From: CAIPVR01 sp049316905
Lineage (GTDB): Bacteria; Actinomycetota; Acidimicrobiia; Acidimicrobiales; Microtrichaceae
NCBI GenBank assembly: GCA_049316905.1
Contig: JBMOJH010000065.1
Coordinates: forward strand, 1-18,930
DNA: 18,930 bases
Direction: 5' to 3'
Each line of letters begins with the position of its first letter. Within the stretch, counting starts at the first letter, position 1. The notes beneath the pieces were generated by a model. That model had not been told where the DNA came from. It ran no database searches and saw only the letters and a program-made list of their open reading frames with translations. This document shows, in pieces, positions 1 through 5,960 of the stretch. The translations under genes and the position numbers were made by a program.

Positions 1-21
1 CGGGGCCGGAAACCCGTTGCG

Positions 22-46
22 CCTGACCACCGGATCGGTAGTCAGG
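22..46. terminator. Imperfect hairpin, possible terminator
   Basis: An inverted repeat pairs CCTGACCACC (22-31) with GGTAGTCAGG (37-46), with one C/A mismatch and a five-base GGATC centre. It lies beyond the 3' end of the aldehyde dehydrogenase. It could end transcription of a gene left of the window, or act as a second hairpin behind the dehydrogenase. No T-run follows it, so the terminator role is inferred from structure and position only. Confidence 0.35.
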
Positions 47-67
47 TGCAATCGGAACGGTGGAGAT

Positions 68-87
68 GCCGGGTCCGAGGACCCGGC
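68..87 (-). terminator. Hairpin terminator of the aldehyde dehydrogenase
   Basis: A perfect inverted repeat, GCCGGGTCC (68-76) and GGACCCGGC (79-87), has a two-base centre and would fold as an 8-bp stem with a 4-base loop. It begins 4 bases after the stop codon of the minus-strand aldehyde dehydrogenase, where an intrinsic terminator is expected. There is no T-tract, which is common for high-GC actinobacterial terminators. Confidence 0.55.
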
Positions 88-91
88 CGGC

Positions 92-1528
92 TCACTCGGG
101 GAGCTGGATGGCCTTCGTCTCGAGGAACTCCTCGAGACCCCACTGGCCACGCTCGCGGGTGTTGCCCGACTGCTTGTAGCCGCCGAAGGGCGCCTGGGTG
201 TTGAACGCCGCGCCGTTGATGTCGACCTGGCCGGTGCGCATGCGCTTGGCCACCGCCTTCGCCCGCTCCACGTCGGCCGACTGCACGCCGCCGTGGAGGC
301 CGTACGGGCTGTCGTTGGCGATGCGGACGGCGTCGTCGTCGTCGGTGTAGGTGAGGATCGACAGCACCGGGCCGAAGATCTCCTCCTTGGCGATCGTCAT
401 GTCCGGGGTGACGTCGGCGAAGACCGTGGGCTTCACGTAGTAGCCCTTCTCGAAGCCCTCGGGCTGCTCCGGACCACCGAGCAGGAGGGTGGCGCCCTCC
501 TCGATGCCCTTGTTGATGTAGTTCCGCACCCGGTCCTGCTGGGCCTTCGAGGCGAGCGGGCCGAGGGCGTGGAACATGTCGGGCTCGTCGGCCTTGGGGT
601 CGACGAGTTGCACCTGGGCGGCCTCGGCGACCACCGCGTCGATGAACTCCTGCTTGCGGGACTCGGGCACCAACAGGCGGGTGTGCGCCTGACAGGTCTG
701 GCCGGAGTTGATGAAGCAGCCGAACACCGCGCCCATGGCGATGGCGGCCGGATCGGCGTCGTCGAGGACGATGTTGGCGGACTTGCCGCCGAGCTCGAGG
801 CCGACCCGCTTGACCGTCGGGGCCGCCGCCTTCTGGATGGCCTCACCCGAGCGGCCGGACCCGGTGAAGGAGACCATGTCCACCTCGGGGTGCGCCGACA
901 TGGCGGCGCCCACGACCGGGCCGGTGCCGTTGACCAGGTTGAACACGCCGGCGGGCAGACCCGCCTCCTCGATCGCCTCGGCCAGGATCAGCGCGTTGAG
1001 CGGGGTGATCTCCGACGGCTTCAGCACGATGGTGCAGCCCGCGGCGAGGGCCGGGGCGACCTTCAGGATGATGAGGTACAGCGGGTAGTTCCACGGGGTG
1101 ATGGCCCCGACCACGCCGATGGGCTCCCTCACGATGAGCGAGTTGGCGACCTTGGTCTCCCAGTCGAAGGACTCGACGAGGCCGGCGTAGGTCTCCCACT
1201 CGCCGACCGAGAGTCCGGCCTGGACGAACTGCGAGAACATCTTCGGCGAGCCCACCTCGGCGGTGATCGTCTCGGCGATCTCGTCGAACTTGGCGCCGAG
1301 TGCCGCGCCGATGTCGCGCAGGTACTTGGCCCGGATGTCGTGCGGGGTCTGGGACCACGAGTCGAACGCCGCCCGGGCCGCGACGACCGCGGCGTCGAGG
1401 TCCTCGGCCGTGCCGGCGGGAACCGAGGCGATGACCTCCTCGGTGGCCGGGTCGATGACGTCGATCGTCTCGGACCCGGTGGAGGCGACCCACTGCCCAC
1501 CGATGAACTGCTTGTCGTAGACCTTCAC
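92..1528 (-). CDS. NAD(P)+-dependent aldehyde dehydrogenase
   Basis: The 478-aa product is the normal length for the soluble aldehyde dehydrogenase superfamily, which oxidises aldehydes to carboxylic acids with NAD(P)+. Hallmarks are all present: TPWNYP around residues 144-149 with the catalytic Asn, the cofactor-binding VLKPSE (168-173), the FTGSGRSG Rossmann turn (221-228), LELGGKS with general base Glu245, the catalytic cysteine Cys279 in SGQTCQA, and EEIFGPV near the C-terminus. The open frame continues far upstream. The GTG at 1528 was chosen because family similarity starts there and AAGGGGG lies just 5' of it. The substrate cannot be read from sequence. The protein resembles broad-specificity actinobacterial enzymes annotated as AldA or betaine-aldehyde-type dehydrogenases. 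It is divergent from the membrane protein at 1707 and has its own hairpin at the 3' end. Confidence 0.95.
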   Translation of the reverse strand: MKVYDKQFIGGQWVASTGSETIDVIDPATEEVIASVPAGTAEDLDAAVVAARAAFDSWSQTPHDIRAKYLRDIGAALGAKFDEIAETITAEVGSPKMFSQFVQAGLSVGEWETYAGLVESFDWETKVANSLIVREPIGVVGAITPWNYPLYLIILKVAPALAAGCTIVLKPSEITPLNALILAEAIEEAGLPAGVFNLVNGTGPVVGAAMSAHPEVDMVSFTGSGRSGEAIQKAAAPTVKRVGLELGGKSANIVLDDADPAAIAMGAVFGCFINSGQTCQAHTRLLVPESRKQEFIDAVVAEAAQVQLVDPKADEPDMFHALGPLASKAQQDRVRNYINKGIEEGATLLLGGPEQPEGFEKGYYVKPTVFADVTPDMTIAKEEIFGPVLSILTYTDDDDAVRIANDSPYGLHGGVQSADVERAKAVAKRMRTGQVDINGAAFNTQAPFGGYKQSGNTRERGQWGLEEFLETKAIQLPE

Positions 1529-1605
1529 GCGATCCCCCTTGGAGCGATGCGGGACCCGTTCGGCGAGCCCCCGGCTGGTCGCGGCGCCGTGGCGACCGCG
1601 GGTGA

Positions 1606-1611
1606 ATGGTA
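1606..1611 (-). promoter_or_regulatory. Possible -10 element for the aldehyde dehydrogenase
   Basis: TACCAT is read on the minus strand, about 78 bases before the GTG start of the aldehyde dehydrogenase, and fits the TANNNT -10 pattern of actinobacterial housekeeping promoters. No good -35 hexamer is seen at 16-18 bases, so this is a weak call. Confidence 0.25.
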
Positions 1612-1637
1612 TCCCTCGACCCCGGTCGGTCGCCCCG

Positions 1638-1676
1638 CGGGTCGCCCCACCGGGCAACCCCAACGGGCAACCCTGG
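1638..1676. repeat. Three degenerate 13-bp tandem repeats
   Basis: Three consecutive 13-base units are visible: CGGGTCGCCCCAC, CGGGCAACCCCAA and CGGGCAACCCTGG. A shorter related unit (CGGTCGCCCCG) lies immediately before them at 1627-1637. Units two and three share their first ten bases. The array sits between the divergent aldehyde dehydrogenase and GT-C-like genes, so it could be a binding site for a regulator. It could also be ordinary low-complexity GC-rich sequence. Confidence 0.5.
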
Positions 1677-1706
1677 CGGCGCCCGGGGTCGGCGACACTG
1701 GTGGGA

Positions 1707-3368
1707 ATGGACGAGACGGGCGGCGGGGTCCGCCGCGCGGCGGTGGTGGCGGGGACGCTGGTCGCCTGCGTGGCCGCCACCCTGGCGGTGTGGTGGCCGA
1801 CGCTCGGCATCGGCTTCCTCGGCGACGACCTCGAGGGCGTGGCCCGAGCGGCGGGGAGCACGGACGCGGGATCGGGCGCGGCGCCGCTGTACCGACCGCT
1901 CGCGCTCTGGTCGCTGCACCTGGACCGGGACCTCTGGGGCCTCGACCCCCGCGGGTTCCACCTGACCGGTCTCCTGCTGGCCGCGGTGGCCGCGTGGCTC
2001 GTGGGCGCGGTCGCGTTCGGCCTGGGCCGCCGGTGGCCGCCGGTCGGGTCCGGAGCGCCACGCCCGTGGGTCGCCGCCGCAGCGGCAGCCGGGTGGTTCG
2101 TGCTCTGGCCGTCGCACGCCGAGGCCGTGGCGTGGATCGGCGGCCGCGGTGACCTGATCGCCGTCGTCGGGTGCCTGACCTGCCTGTGGTGCTGGGGCGC
2201 GGCGGAGGGCTGGTGGAGCGACCGCCTGCGGGACGACGATCGCGCCGCGCGGTCCGCACTGGCCTGGCGGGTCCTGTCGGTCGTCGCGATCGTGACCGCG
2301 CTCGCCGGCAAGGAGTCCGCGGTGGTGTGGCCGCTGGTGGTCGCGGTGCTCGCCGCGGCGCTCGCCGGACCCGACCGCGCCCGCGGGCGGGTGCGGGCCG
2401 CGGTGCTGCGCGTGTGGCCCCTCGTCGCGGCGGCGGTGGTGTGGTTCGTCTGGCGGTCGACGCGCCTCGTCGCGGCCTCCGGCGGACCGCCGCCGGCATG
2501 GGAGGGCGCGCCGTGGGGACCGGTGCGGCGCCTCGCGTCCGTGGTGGTGCGTGCCGCGGTCCCCCCGCTGGACGGCCGCGGGCTGGTGGCGGTGGGCGCC
2601 GTCGCGGTGCTGCTCGGCGCCGGCGCGGCCGTCATCCGCCGCTCCGGGGGCGAGGCCTGGCGCCTGCCCGCCGCCCTGGTGGCCGCGGCCGCGATCTCCG
2701 CGCTGCCGGGGACCGCGCTCGGCGCCTCCGCCGACGGTTCCATCGGCGAGCGGCTGACGTTCCTCGCCTCGGTGCCCGTGGTGCTGCTGTGCGCGCTGGC
2801 GCTGCTGGCCGTGTGGTCCACCCGGGCGGCCTGGGGGGTGGCCGCCGCCGTGCTGGTCACCGCGGCGCTCGTGCCGTCGACCGTGGCGGCCGTGCACCGC
2901 TGGACCCGGGCCGGGGACCAGGCCGCCCGGTTCGTGGCGTCGCTCGACCGGCTGCCCCGTGACCGGCCGGTGGTGCTGCTGGTGCTGCCCGACGAGCGGG
3001 GCGGGGCGTACGTGGCCCGCAACGCCCTGACGGCGGAGTTGGCCGAACGCCGGGGATGGCGGTCCCCGCAACTGGTGTGGGCCGCCACGTCGGCCCGCGC
3101 CGACGGCGCGCTGGAGGTGTCGACAGCGGCCATGCCCGCGCCCGCCGACGGCACCGGGACCTGGCGGGTGCGTCTCGGCGGAGCGGGAGCGCGGTTCACC
3201 GAGGTGTCGCCGCGGCCGGCCGGGCCCGACGCGGGCGCTGTGGCGGTGCGCCGGGTGGACCCTGCGGAGGTGGAGGTGGCCGTCGGACCGTCGCTCGACG
3301 GGGTGCCCCCGGAGGTCTGGACCCTCGACGGCGGACGGGTGGTGCCCGCGCCCCGCGCCCCGCGCTGA
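1707..3368 (+). CDS. GT-C / TMTC-like multi-pass membrane protein
   Basis: The 553-aa product has about nine or ten hydrophobic segments and then a soluble C-terminal region of about 135 residues. Its N-terminal half resembles the GT-C membrane glycosyltransferase fold of the TMTC / protein O-mannosyltransferase-like group. An acidic pair in the first outside loop follows WWPTLGIGFLGDD (Asp40/Asp41). LYRPLALWSLHLD (61-73), FVLWPSHAEAVAWIGGRGDL (131-150) and GKESAVVWPL (201-210) match the group's usual YRPL..., HP.H.EAVAW..GR.D and KE....P blocks, and IGERLTFLASV (346-356) recalls its SERYLYLPS block. In that group such proteins move a sugar from a polyprenyl-phosphate donor to an acceptor outside the membrane. 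The donor and acceptor here are unknown. ATG 1707 is preferred because the hydrophobic segment starts soon after it and GGTGGGA precedes it directly. GTG 1701, two codons upstream, is also possible. No TPR repeats are seen, although many relatives carry them. The assignment rests on motifs only. Confidence 0.7.
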   Translation: MDETGGGVRRAAVVAGTLVACVAATLAVWWPTLGIGFLGDDLEGVARAAGSTDAGSGAAPLYRPLALWSLHLDRDLWGLDPRGFHLTGLLLAAVAAWLVGAVAFGLGRRWPPVGSGAPRPWVAAAAAAGWFVLWPSHAEAVAWIGGRGDLIAVVGCLTCLWCWGAAEGWWSDRLRDDDRAARSALAWRVLSVVAIVTALAGKESAVVWPLVVAVLAAALAGPDRARGRVRAAVLRVWPLVAAAVVWFVWRSTRLVAASGGPPPAWEGAPWGPVRRLASVVVRAAVPPLDGRGLVAVGAVAVLLGAGAAVIRRSGGEAWRLPAALVAAAAISALPGTALGASADGSIGERLTFLASVPVVLLCALALLAVWSTRAAWGVAAAVLVTAALVPSTVAAVHRWTRAGDQAARFVASLDRLPRDRPVVLLVLPDERGGAYVARNALTAELAERRGWRSPQLVWAATSARADGALEVSTAAMPAPADGTGTWRVRLGGAGARFTEVSPRPAGPDAGAVAVRRVDPAEVEVAVGPSLDGVPPEVWTLDGGRVVPAPRAPR

Positions 3369-3386
3369 ACCTCGGCGCACCACCGG

Positions 3387-3416
3387 TCGTCAACTTGTCT
3401 TCAACCTGTCTACAAT
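3387..3416 (+). promoter_or_regulatory. Candidate promoter of the isocitrate dehydrogenase gene
   Basis: TCGTCA (3387-3392) and TACAAT (3411-3416) are separated by 18 bases. They match four of six and five of six positions of the TTGACA/TATAAT consensus. Transcription would begin near 3423, giving a leader of about 50 bases before ATG 3474. The spacer is almost wholly made of an 11-bp direct repeat. The sequence is notably AT-richer than its surroundings, which supports a promoter. Confidence 0.5.
3390..3411 (+). repeat. 11-bp tandem direct repeat in the icd promoter
   Basis: TCAACTTGTCT (3390-3400) is followed immediately by TCAACCTGTCT (3401-3411), ten of eleven bases identical. The repeat spans the interval between the proposed -35 and -10 elements, a position typical of an operator or activator site. 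One helical turn is about 10.5 bp, so both copies would face the same side of the helix. Confidence 0.65.
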
Positions 3417-3424
3417 CTGGGCGA

Positions 3425-3459
3425 CCTCCGCTGGACGAGGAACCCTCCGCTGGATGAGG
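3425..3459 (+). repeat. 16-bp direct repeat in the icd leader
   Basis: CCTCCGCTGGACGAGG (3425-3440) and CCTCCGCTGGATGAGG (3444-3459) differ at one base and are separated by three bases, a period of 19. They occupy nearly the whole expected 5' untranslated leader, ending just before the AAGGAG ribosome-binding site (3462-3467). They could be a post-transcriptional or repressor site, or a local duplication. Confidence 0.65.
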
Positions 3460-3473
3460 GGAAGGAGCGAGTG

Positions 3474-4706
3474 ATGGCCCGGATCAAGGTGCAGAACCCC
3501 GTCGTGGAACTCGACGGCGACGAGATGACCCGGATCATCTGGGCCTTCATCAAGCAGGAGCTGATCCTCCCCTACCTCGACGTGGACCTGCGCTACTTCG
3601 ACCTCGGCATCGAGGAGCGCGACCGCACCGACGACCAGGTCACGATCGACGCCGCGAACGCCATCCTCGAGCACGGCGTGGGCGTGAAGTGCGCCACGAT
3701 CACGCCCGACGAGGCCCGGGTGGAGGAGTTCGGCCTGAAGAAGATGTGGCGCTCCCCCAACGGGACGATCCGCAACATCCTCGGCGGCGTGGTCTTCCGG
3801 GAGCCGATCATCTGCTCGAACATCCCGCGCCTCGTGCCGGGGTGGACCAAGCCGATCGTCATCGGTCGTCACGCCCACGGCGACCAGTACCGCGCCACCG
3901 ACTTCAAGGCGCCGACCGCCGGCACGGTGACCATCACCTACACGCCGGACGACGGCTCGGCCCCGATCGAGCACGAGGTGGTGCACATCCCCGACGGCGG
4001 CGGCGTCGTCATGGGCATGTACAACTTCGACGACAGCATCCGCGACTTCGCCCGGGCGTCGTTCCGCTACGGCCTGCAGCGCAACTACCCGGTGTACCTG
4101 TCCACCAAGAACACGATCCTCAAGGCCTACGACGGCCAGTTCAAGGACCTCTTCCAGGAGGTCTTCGACGACGAGTTCAAGGCCGACTTCGACGCCGCCG
4201 GCCTCACCTACGAGCACCGCCTGATCGACGACATGGTGGCCGCCGCGCTCAAGTGGGAGGGCGGCTACGTCTGGGCCTGCAAGAACTACGACGGCGACGT
4301 GCAGTCCGACATCGTGGCGCAGGGCTTCGGCTCGCTCGGCCTGATGACCTCGGTGCTGATGACGCCCGACGGCCGCACGGTGGAGGCCGAGGCCGCGCAC
4401 GGCACGGTCACCCGCCACTACCGGGAGCACCAGAAGGGCAACCCCACCTCCACCAACCCGATCGCCTCGATCTTCGCCTGGACCCGTGGCCTCGCGCACC
4501 GCGGCAAGCTCGACGGCACGCCGGAGGTCACGGCCTTCGCCGAGACCCTCGAGCGGGTGTGCGTGGAGACCGTCGAGAGCGGCCGCATGACGAAGGACCT
4601 CGCTCTGCTCGTGGGGCCCGACCAGGGTTGGCTCACCACCCAGGAGTTCCTCGCGGCGCTCGACGAGCAGCTGCGCAAGGCCGTGGTGGCCGGCGACCTC
4701 GCCTGA
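3474..4706 (+). CDS. icd: NADP-dependent isocitrate dehydrogenase
   Basis: The 410-aa product is a full-length homodimeric-type NADP isocitrate dehydrogenase (the subfamily shared with eukaryotic IDH1/2), which converts isocitrate to 2-oxoglutarate and CO2 in the cytosolic TCA cycle. Visible features are the N-terminal VELDGDEMTRIIW (11-23), the isocitrate-binding SPNGTIRN (94-101), GRHAHGDQYRATD (131-143), the metal-binding aspartates in IDDMVA (251-256) and YDGDVQSD (272-279), and the cofactor segment EAAHGTVTRHYREHQ (306-320) followed by NPTSTNPIASIFAW. Two in-frame starts lie side by side, GTG 3471 and ATG 3474. ATG is preferred because AAGGAG at 3462-3467 is then 6 bases away. The gene is single-standing, with its own promoter and a repeat-rich leader, and the small gene at 4754 follows 47 bp later. 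Confidence 0.96.
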   Translation: MARIKVQNPVVELDGDEMTRIIWAFIKQELILPYLDVDLRYFDLGIEERDRTDDQVTIDAANAILEHGVGVKCATITPDEARVEEFGLKKMWRSPNGTIRNILGGVVFREPIICSNIPRLVPGWTKPIVIGRHAHGDQYRATDFKAPTAGTVTITYTPDDGSAPIEHEVVHIPDGGGVVMGMYNFDDSIRDFARASFRYGLQRNYPVYLSTKNTILKAYDGQFKDLFQEVFDDEFKADFDAAGLTYEHRLIDDMVAAALKWEGGYVWACKNYDGDVQSDIVAQGFGSLGLMTSVLMTPDGRTVEAEAAHGTVTRHYREHQKGNPTSTNPIASIFAWTRGLAHRGKLDGTPEVTAFAETLERVCVETVESGRMTKDLALLVGPDQGWLTTQEFLAALDEQLRKAVVAGDLA

Positions 4707-4717
4707 CCGGGTCGGCC

Positions 4718-4723
4718 TACGAT
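4718..4723 (+). promoter_or_regulatory. Possible -10 element for the 78-aa gene
   Basis: TACGAT lies 12 bases after the icd stop codon and 30 bases before ATG 4754. It fits the TANNNT pattern and would give a short leader containing the GGGGGA ribosome-binding site. The -35 region (CGACCT at 18 bp) is poor. Co-transcription with icd is equally possible. Confidence 0.3.
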
Positions 4724-4753
4724 CCACGCATCGGACCGCACCCTGGGGGACAC

Positions 4754-4990
4754 ATGGCGAGCGAACTGCAGATCGTGTCGGTACGCACCGGCGGTTGGGT
4801 CGACTCGGAGGAGGCCGCGCCGGGCCGGCTGGAGGACGAGGCCCAACGATCCATGCACGAGGACCTGACCGACCTGGCCAAGATGCTCGATGCCGGATGG
4901 GTGGTCGAGGCCACCCTCGGCCTGCGCGACTACGGCGACGAGCGCGGCAAGTTCGAGGTGGCCAAGCTCCTCATGCGCCGCGAGCGCTGA
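4754..4990 (+). CDS. Hypothetical small acidic protein
   Basis: The 78-aa product is not one I recognise. It is soluble, with no signal peptide or membrane segment. It is acidic in the middle (residues 19-40) and ends in a basic MRRER tail. The central stretch, residues 33-46 then GWVVEATLGLRDYGDERGKFEVAKLL, reads as alternating helix and strand, so a small alpha/beta fold is likely. The start is supported by a strong GGGGGA ribosome-binding site 3 bases upstream of ATG 4754. The gene lies 47 bp after icd on the same strand. Its last 20 bases overlap the 3' end of the oppositely oriented oxidoreductase at 4971. Function is unknown. Confidence 0.75.
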   Translation: MASELQIVSVRTGGWVDSEEAAPGRLEDEAQRSMHEDLTDLAKMLDAGWVVEATLGLRDYGDERGKFEVAKLLMRRER

Positions 4991-5861
4991 CGACCTCGGC
5001 GAACGCGTCGAGGCAGGCCGGGTCGGTGGTGCCGGGGACGAGGATGAACTCGTCCACGCCGGCGTCCTCCGCCTCGTCGAGCGCCTGCTGGAGCCGCGTG
5101 ACGTTCCACACCGGCGCGTCCTTGGCCATCGCCTCCGCGAAGCGCTCGCCGAAGATCGCCAGGTAGTCGTAGGTGAAGGCCTGCAGCACGCCGCGGTCGT
5201 CGTCGGTGCCGAGGACCGCGAAGCAGCCGGTCACCTTGCGCGGCGGCGTGTCGCGGCCGGCCTCGGCCCACGCCAGCTCGGCGGCGGCGGCCGCCGTGGC
5301 CATGCCGGCGCCGTCGGCGTCGAGCGCGAAGCCCGACACACCGTCGGCCCATCGGGCGGCACGGGCCAGCGCCTTGGGTCCCATCGCGCCGGCGAGGATC
5401 GGCGGCCCGCCCGGCTGGACCGGGTGCGGGCCGACCGGATCGGCGCCCTCGAACGGGGTGCCGCCGGCCCAGATGCGACGGAGCTCGGCCACGCCCTCGT
5501 CGAGGCGGGCGTGGCGACGGTCGAACGACGAGTGGGCCGCCAGGTAGTCGTGCTCGCGGCCTCCGATGCCCACGCCGAGCGTGACGCGGCCATCGGAGAG
5601 GACGTCGAGCGTGGCGATCTGCTTGGCCATCACGGGCGCCGCGTGGATGGGCAGCACGACGAGGTTCACGAACACGCGGACCCGCTCGGTGAGCGCCGCG
5701 GCCGCGGCGTTGGTGACGAGGAGCTCCTGGTTGCGGAACGTGATGCGCTCACCGCAGGAGATCGAGCTGAACGGGCCGGCGTCGATGCCAGCGGCCCAAG
5801 TGAGGGTGGTGGCCCGGGTGTAGTCCGCGGCCATGGTGGGGAGTGCGACGCCGATCTCCAT
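4971..5861 (-). CDS. LLM-class F420-dependent oxidoreductase
   Basis: The 296-aa product belongs to the luciferase-like monooxygenase superfamily, TIM-barrel flavin or F420 enzymes that are very abundant in actinobacteria. MEIGVALPTMA at the N-terminus is the first barrel strand. TLDVLSDGRVTLGVGIGG (84-101) is the family hallmark, followed by EHDYLAAH, PILAGAMGPKALARAARWADGV (154-175) with the conserved Gly-rich cofactor loop, and DEFILVPGTTD near the C-terminus. The substrate is not deducible, and F420 rather than FMN use is inferred from taxonomy. ATG 5861 is preferred over earlier in-frame codons because similarity begins there and an apparent leaderless -10 lies 8 bases upstream. Its 3' end overlaps the 78-aa gene by 20 bp with no room for a separate terminator. 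Confidence 0.92.
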   Translation of the reverse strand: MEIGVALPTMAADYTRATTLTWAAGIDAGPFSSISCGERITFRNQELLVTNAAAAALTERVRVFVNLVVLPIHAAPVMAKQIATLDVLSDGRVTLGVGIGGREHDYLAAHSSFDRRHARLDEGVAELRRIWAGGTPFEGADPVGPHPVQPGGPPILAGAMGPKALARAARWADGVSGFALDADGAGMATAAAAAELAWAEAGRDTPPRKVTGCFAVLGTDDDRGVLQAFTYDYLAIFGERFAEAMAKDAPVWNVTRLQQALDEAEDAGVDEFILVPGTTDPACLDAFAEVVSARGA

Positions 5862-5869
5862 GGCGCCGG

Positions 5870-5875
5870 ACCCTA
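5870..5875 (-). promoter_or_regulatory. -10 element, probable leaderless promoter of the LLM gene
   Basis: On the minus strand TAGGGT is followed by eight bases (CCGGCGCC) and then ATG 5861. That spacing puts the transcription start at or next to the A of ATG, the arrangement of leaderless actinobacterial mRNAs. No Shine-Dalgarno sequence is present. The lipoprotein gene at 17430 has the same layout. Confidence 0.5.
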
Positions 5876-5887
5876 GCGTCGCCCCTC

Positions 5888-5960
5888 CCCTTCTCAACCC
5901 CCCGCTTTGTGATGCTGCTGACGACGAATGTGTCGTCAGCAGCATCACAAAGCCGGGGTC
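5888..5960. repeat. Palindromic element, copy 1
   Basis: A perfect 22-bp inverted repeat (5904-5925 with 5932-5953) encloses a six-base loop, GAATGT. The arms begin GCTTTGTGATG and end CATCACAAAGC. C-rich and G-rich flanks (5900-5903, 5955-5958) can extend the stem by four pairs across a one-base bulge. The element matches 6942-7014 in inverted orientation at 66 of 73 positions; the 50-bp core alone matches in direct orientation at 49 of 50. The minus-strand nuclease-like gene ends inside it (stop at 5945-5947), so it probably acts as that gene's terminator. It may belong to a dispersed REP-like family. Confidence 0.85.

Noticed and set aside
17..2152. Plus-strand open frame of 711 codons
   Set aside because: Antisense to the aldehyde dehydrogenase; the translation is a Gly/Arg/Asp/Leu-rich shadow with no family features.
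92..3199. Minus-strand open frame of 1035 codons
   Set aside because: Only the last 478 codons are aldehyde dehydrogenase. The first part is antisense to the GT-C-like gene and is Arg/Pro/Ala/Ser-rich low-complexity translation, as expected for a shadow in GC-rich DNA.
843..3383. Minus-strand open frame of 846 codons
   Set aside because: Out-of-frame shadow of the dehydrogenase and antisense of the membrane protein; Arg/Gly/His-rich and without motifs.
3390..4727. Minus-strand open frame of 445 codons opposite icd
   Set aside because: Exact antisense of a strongly conserved enzyme; high Val/Gly/Leu/Glu shadow composition.
5904..5953. Palindrome as a chromosome dimer-resolution (dif) site or parS site
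   Set aside because: The arms do not match the known dif or parS consensus, and two copies lie within 1.1 kb at gene 3' ends.
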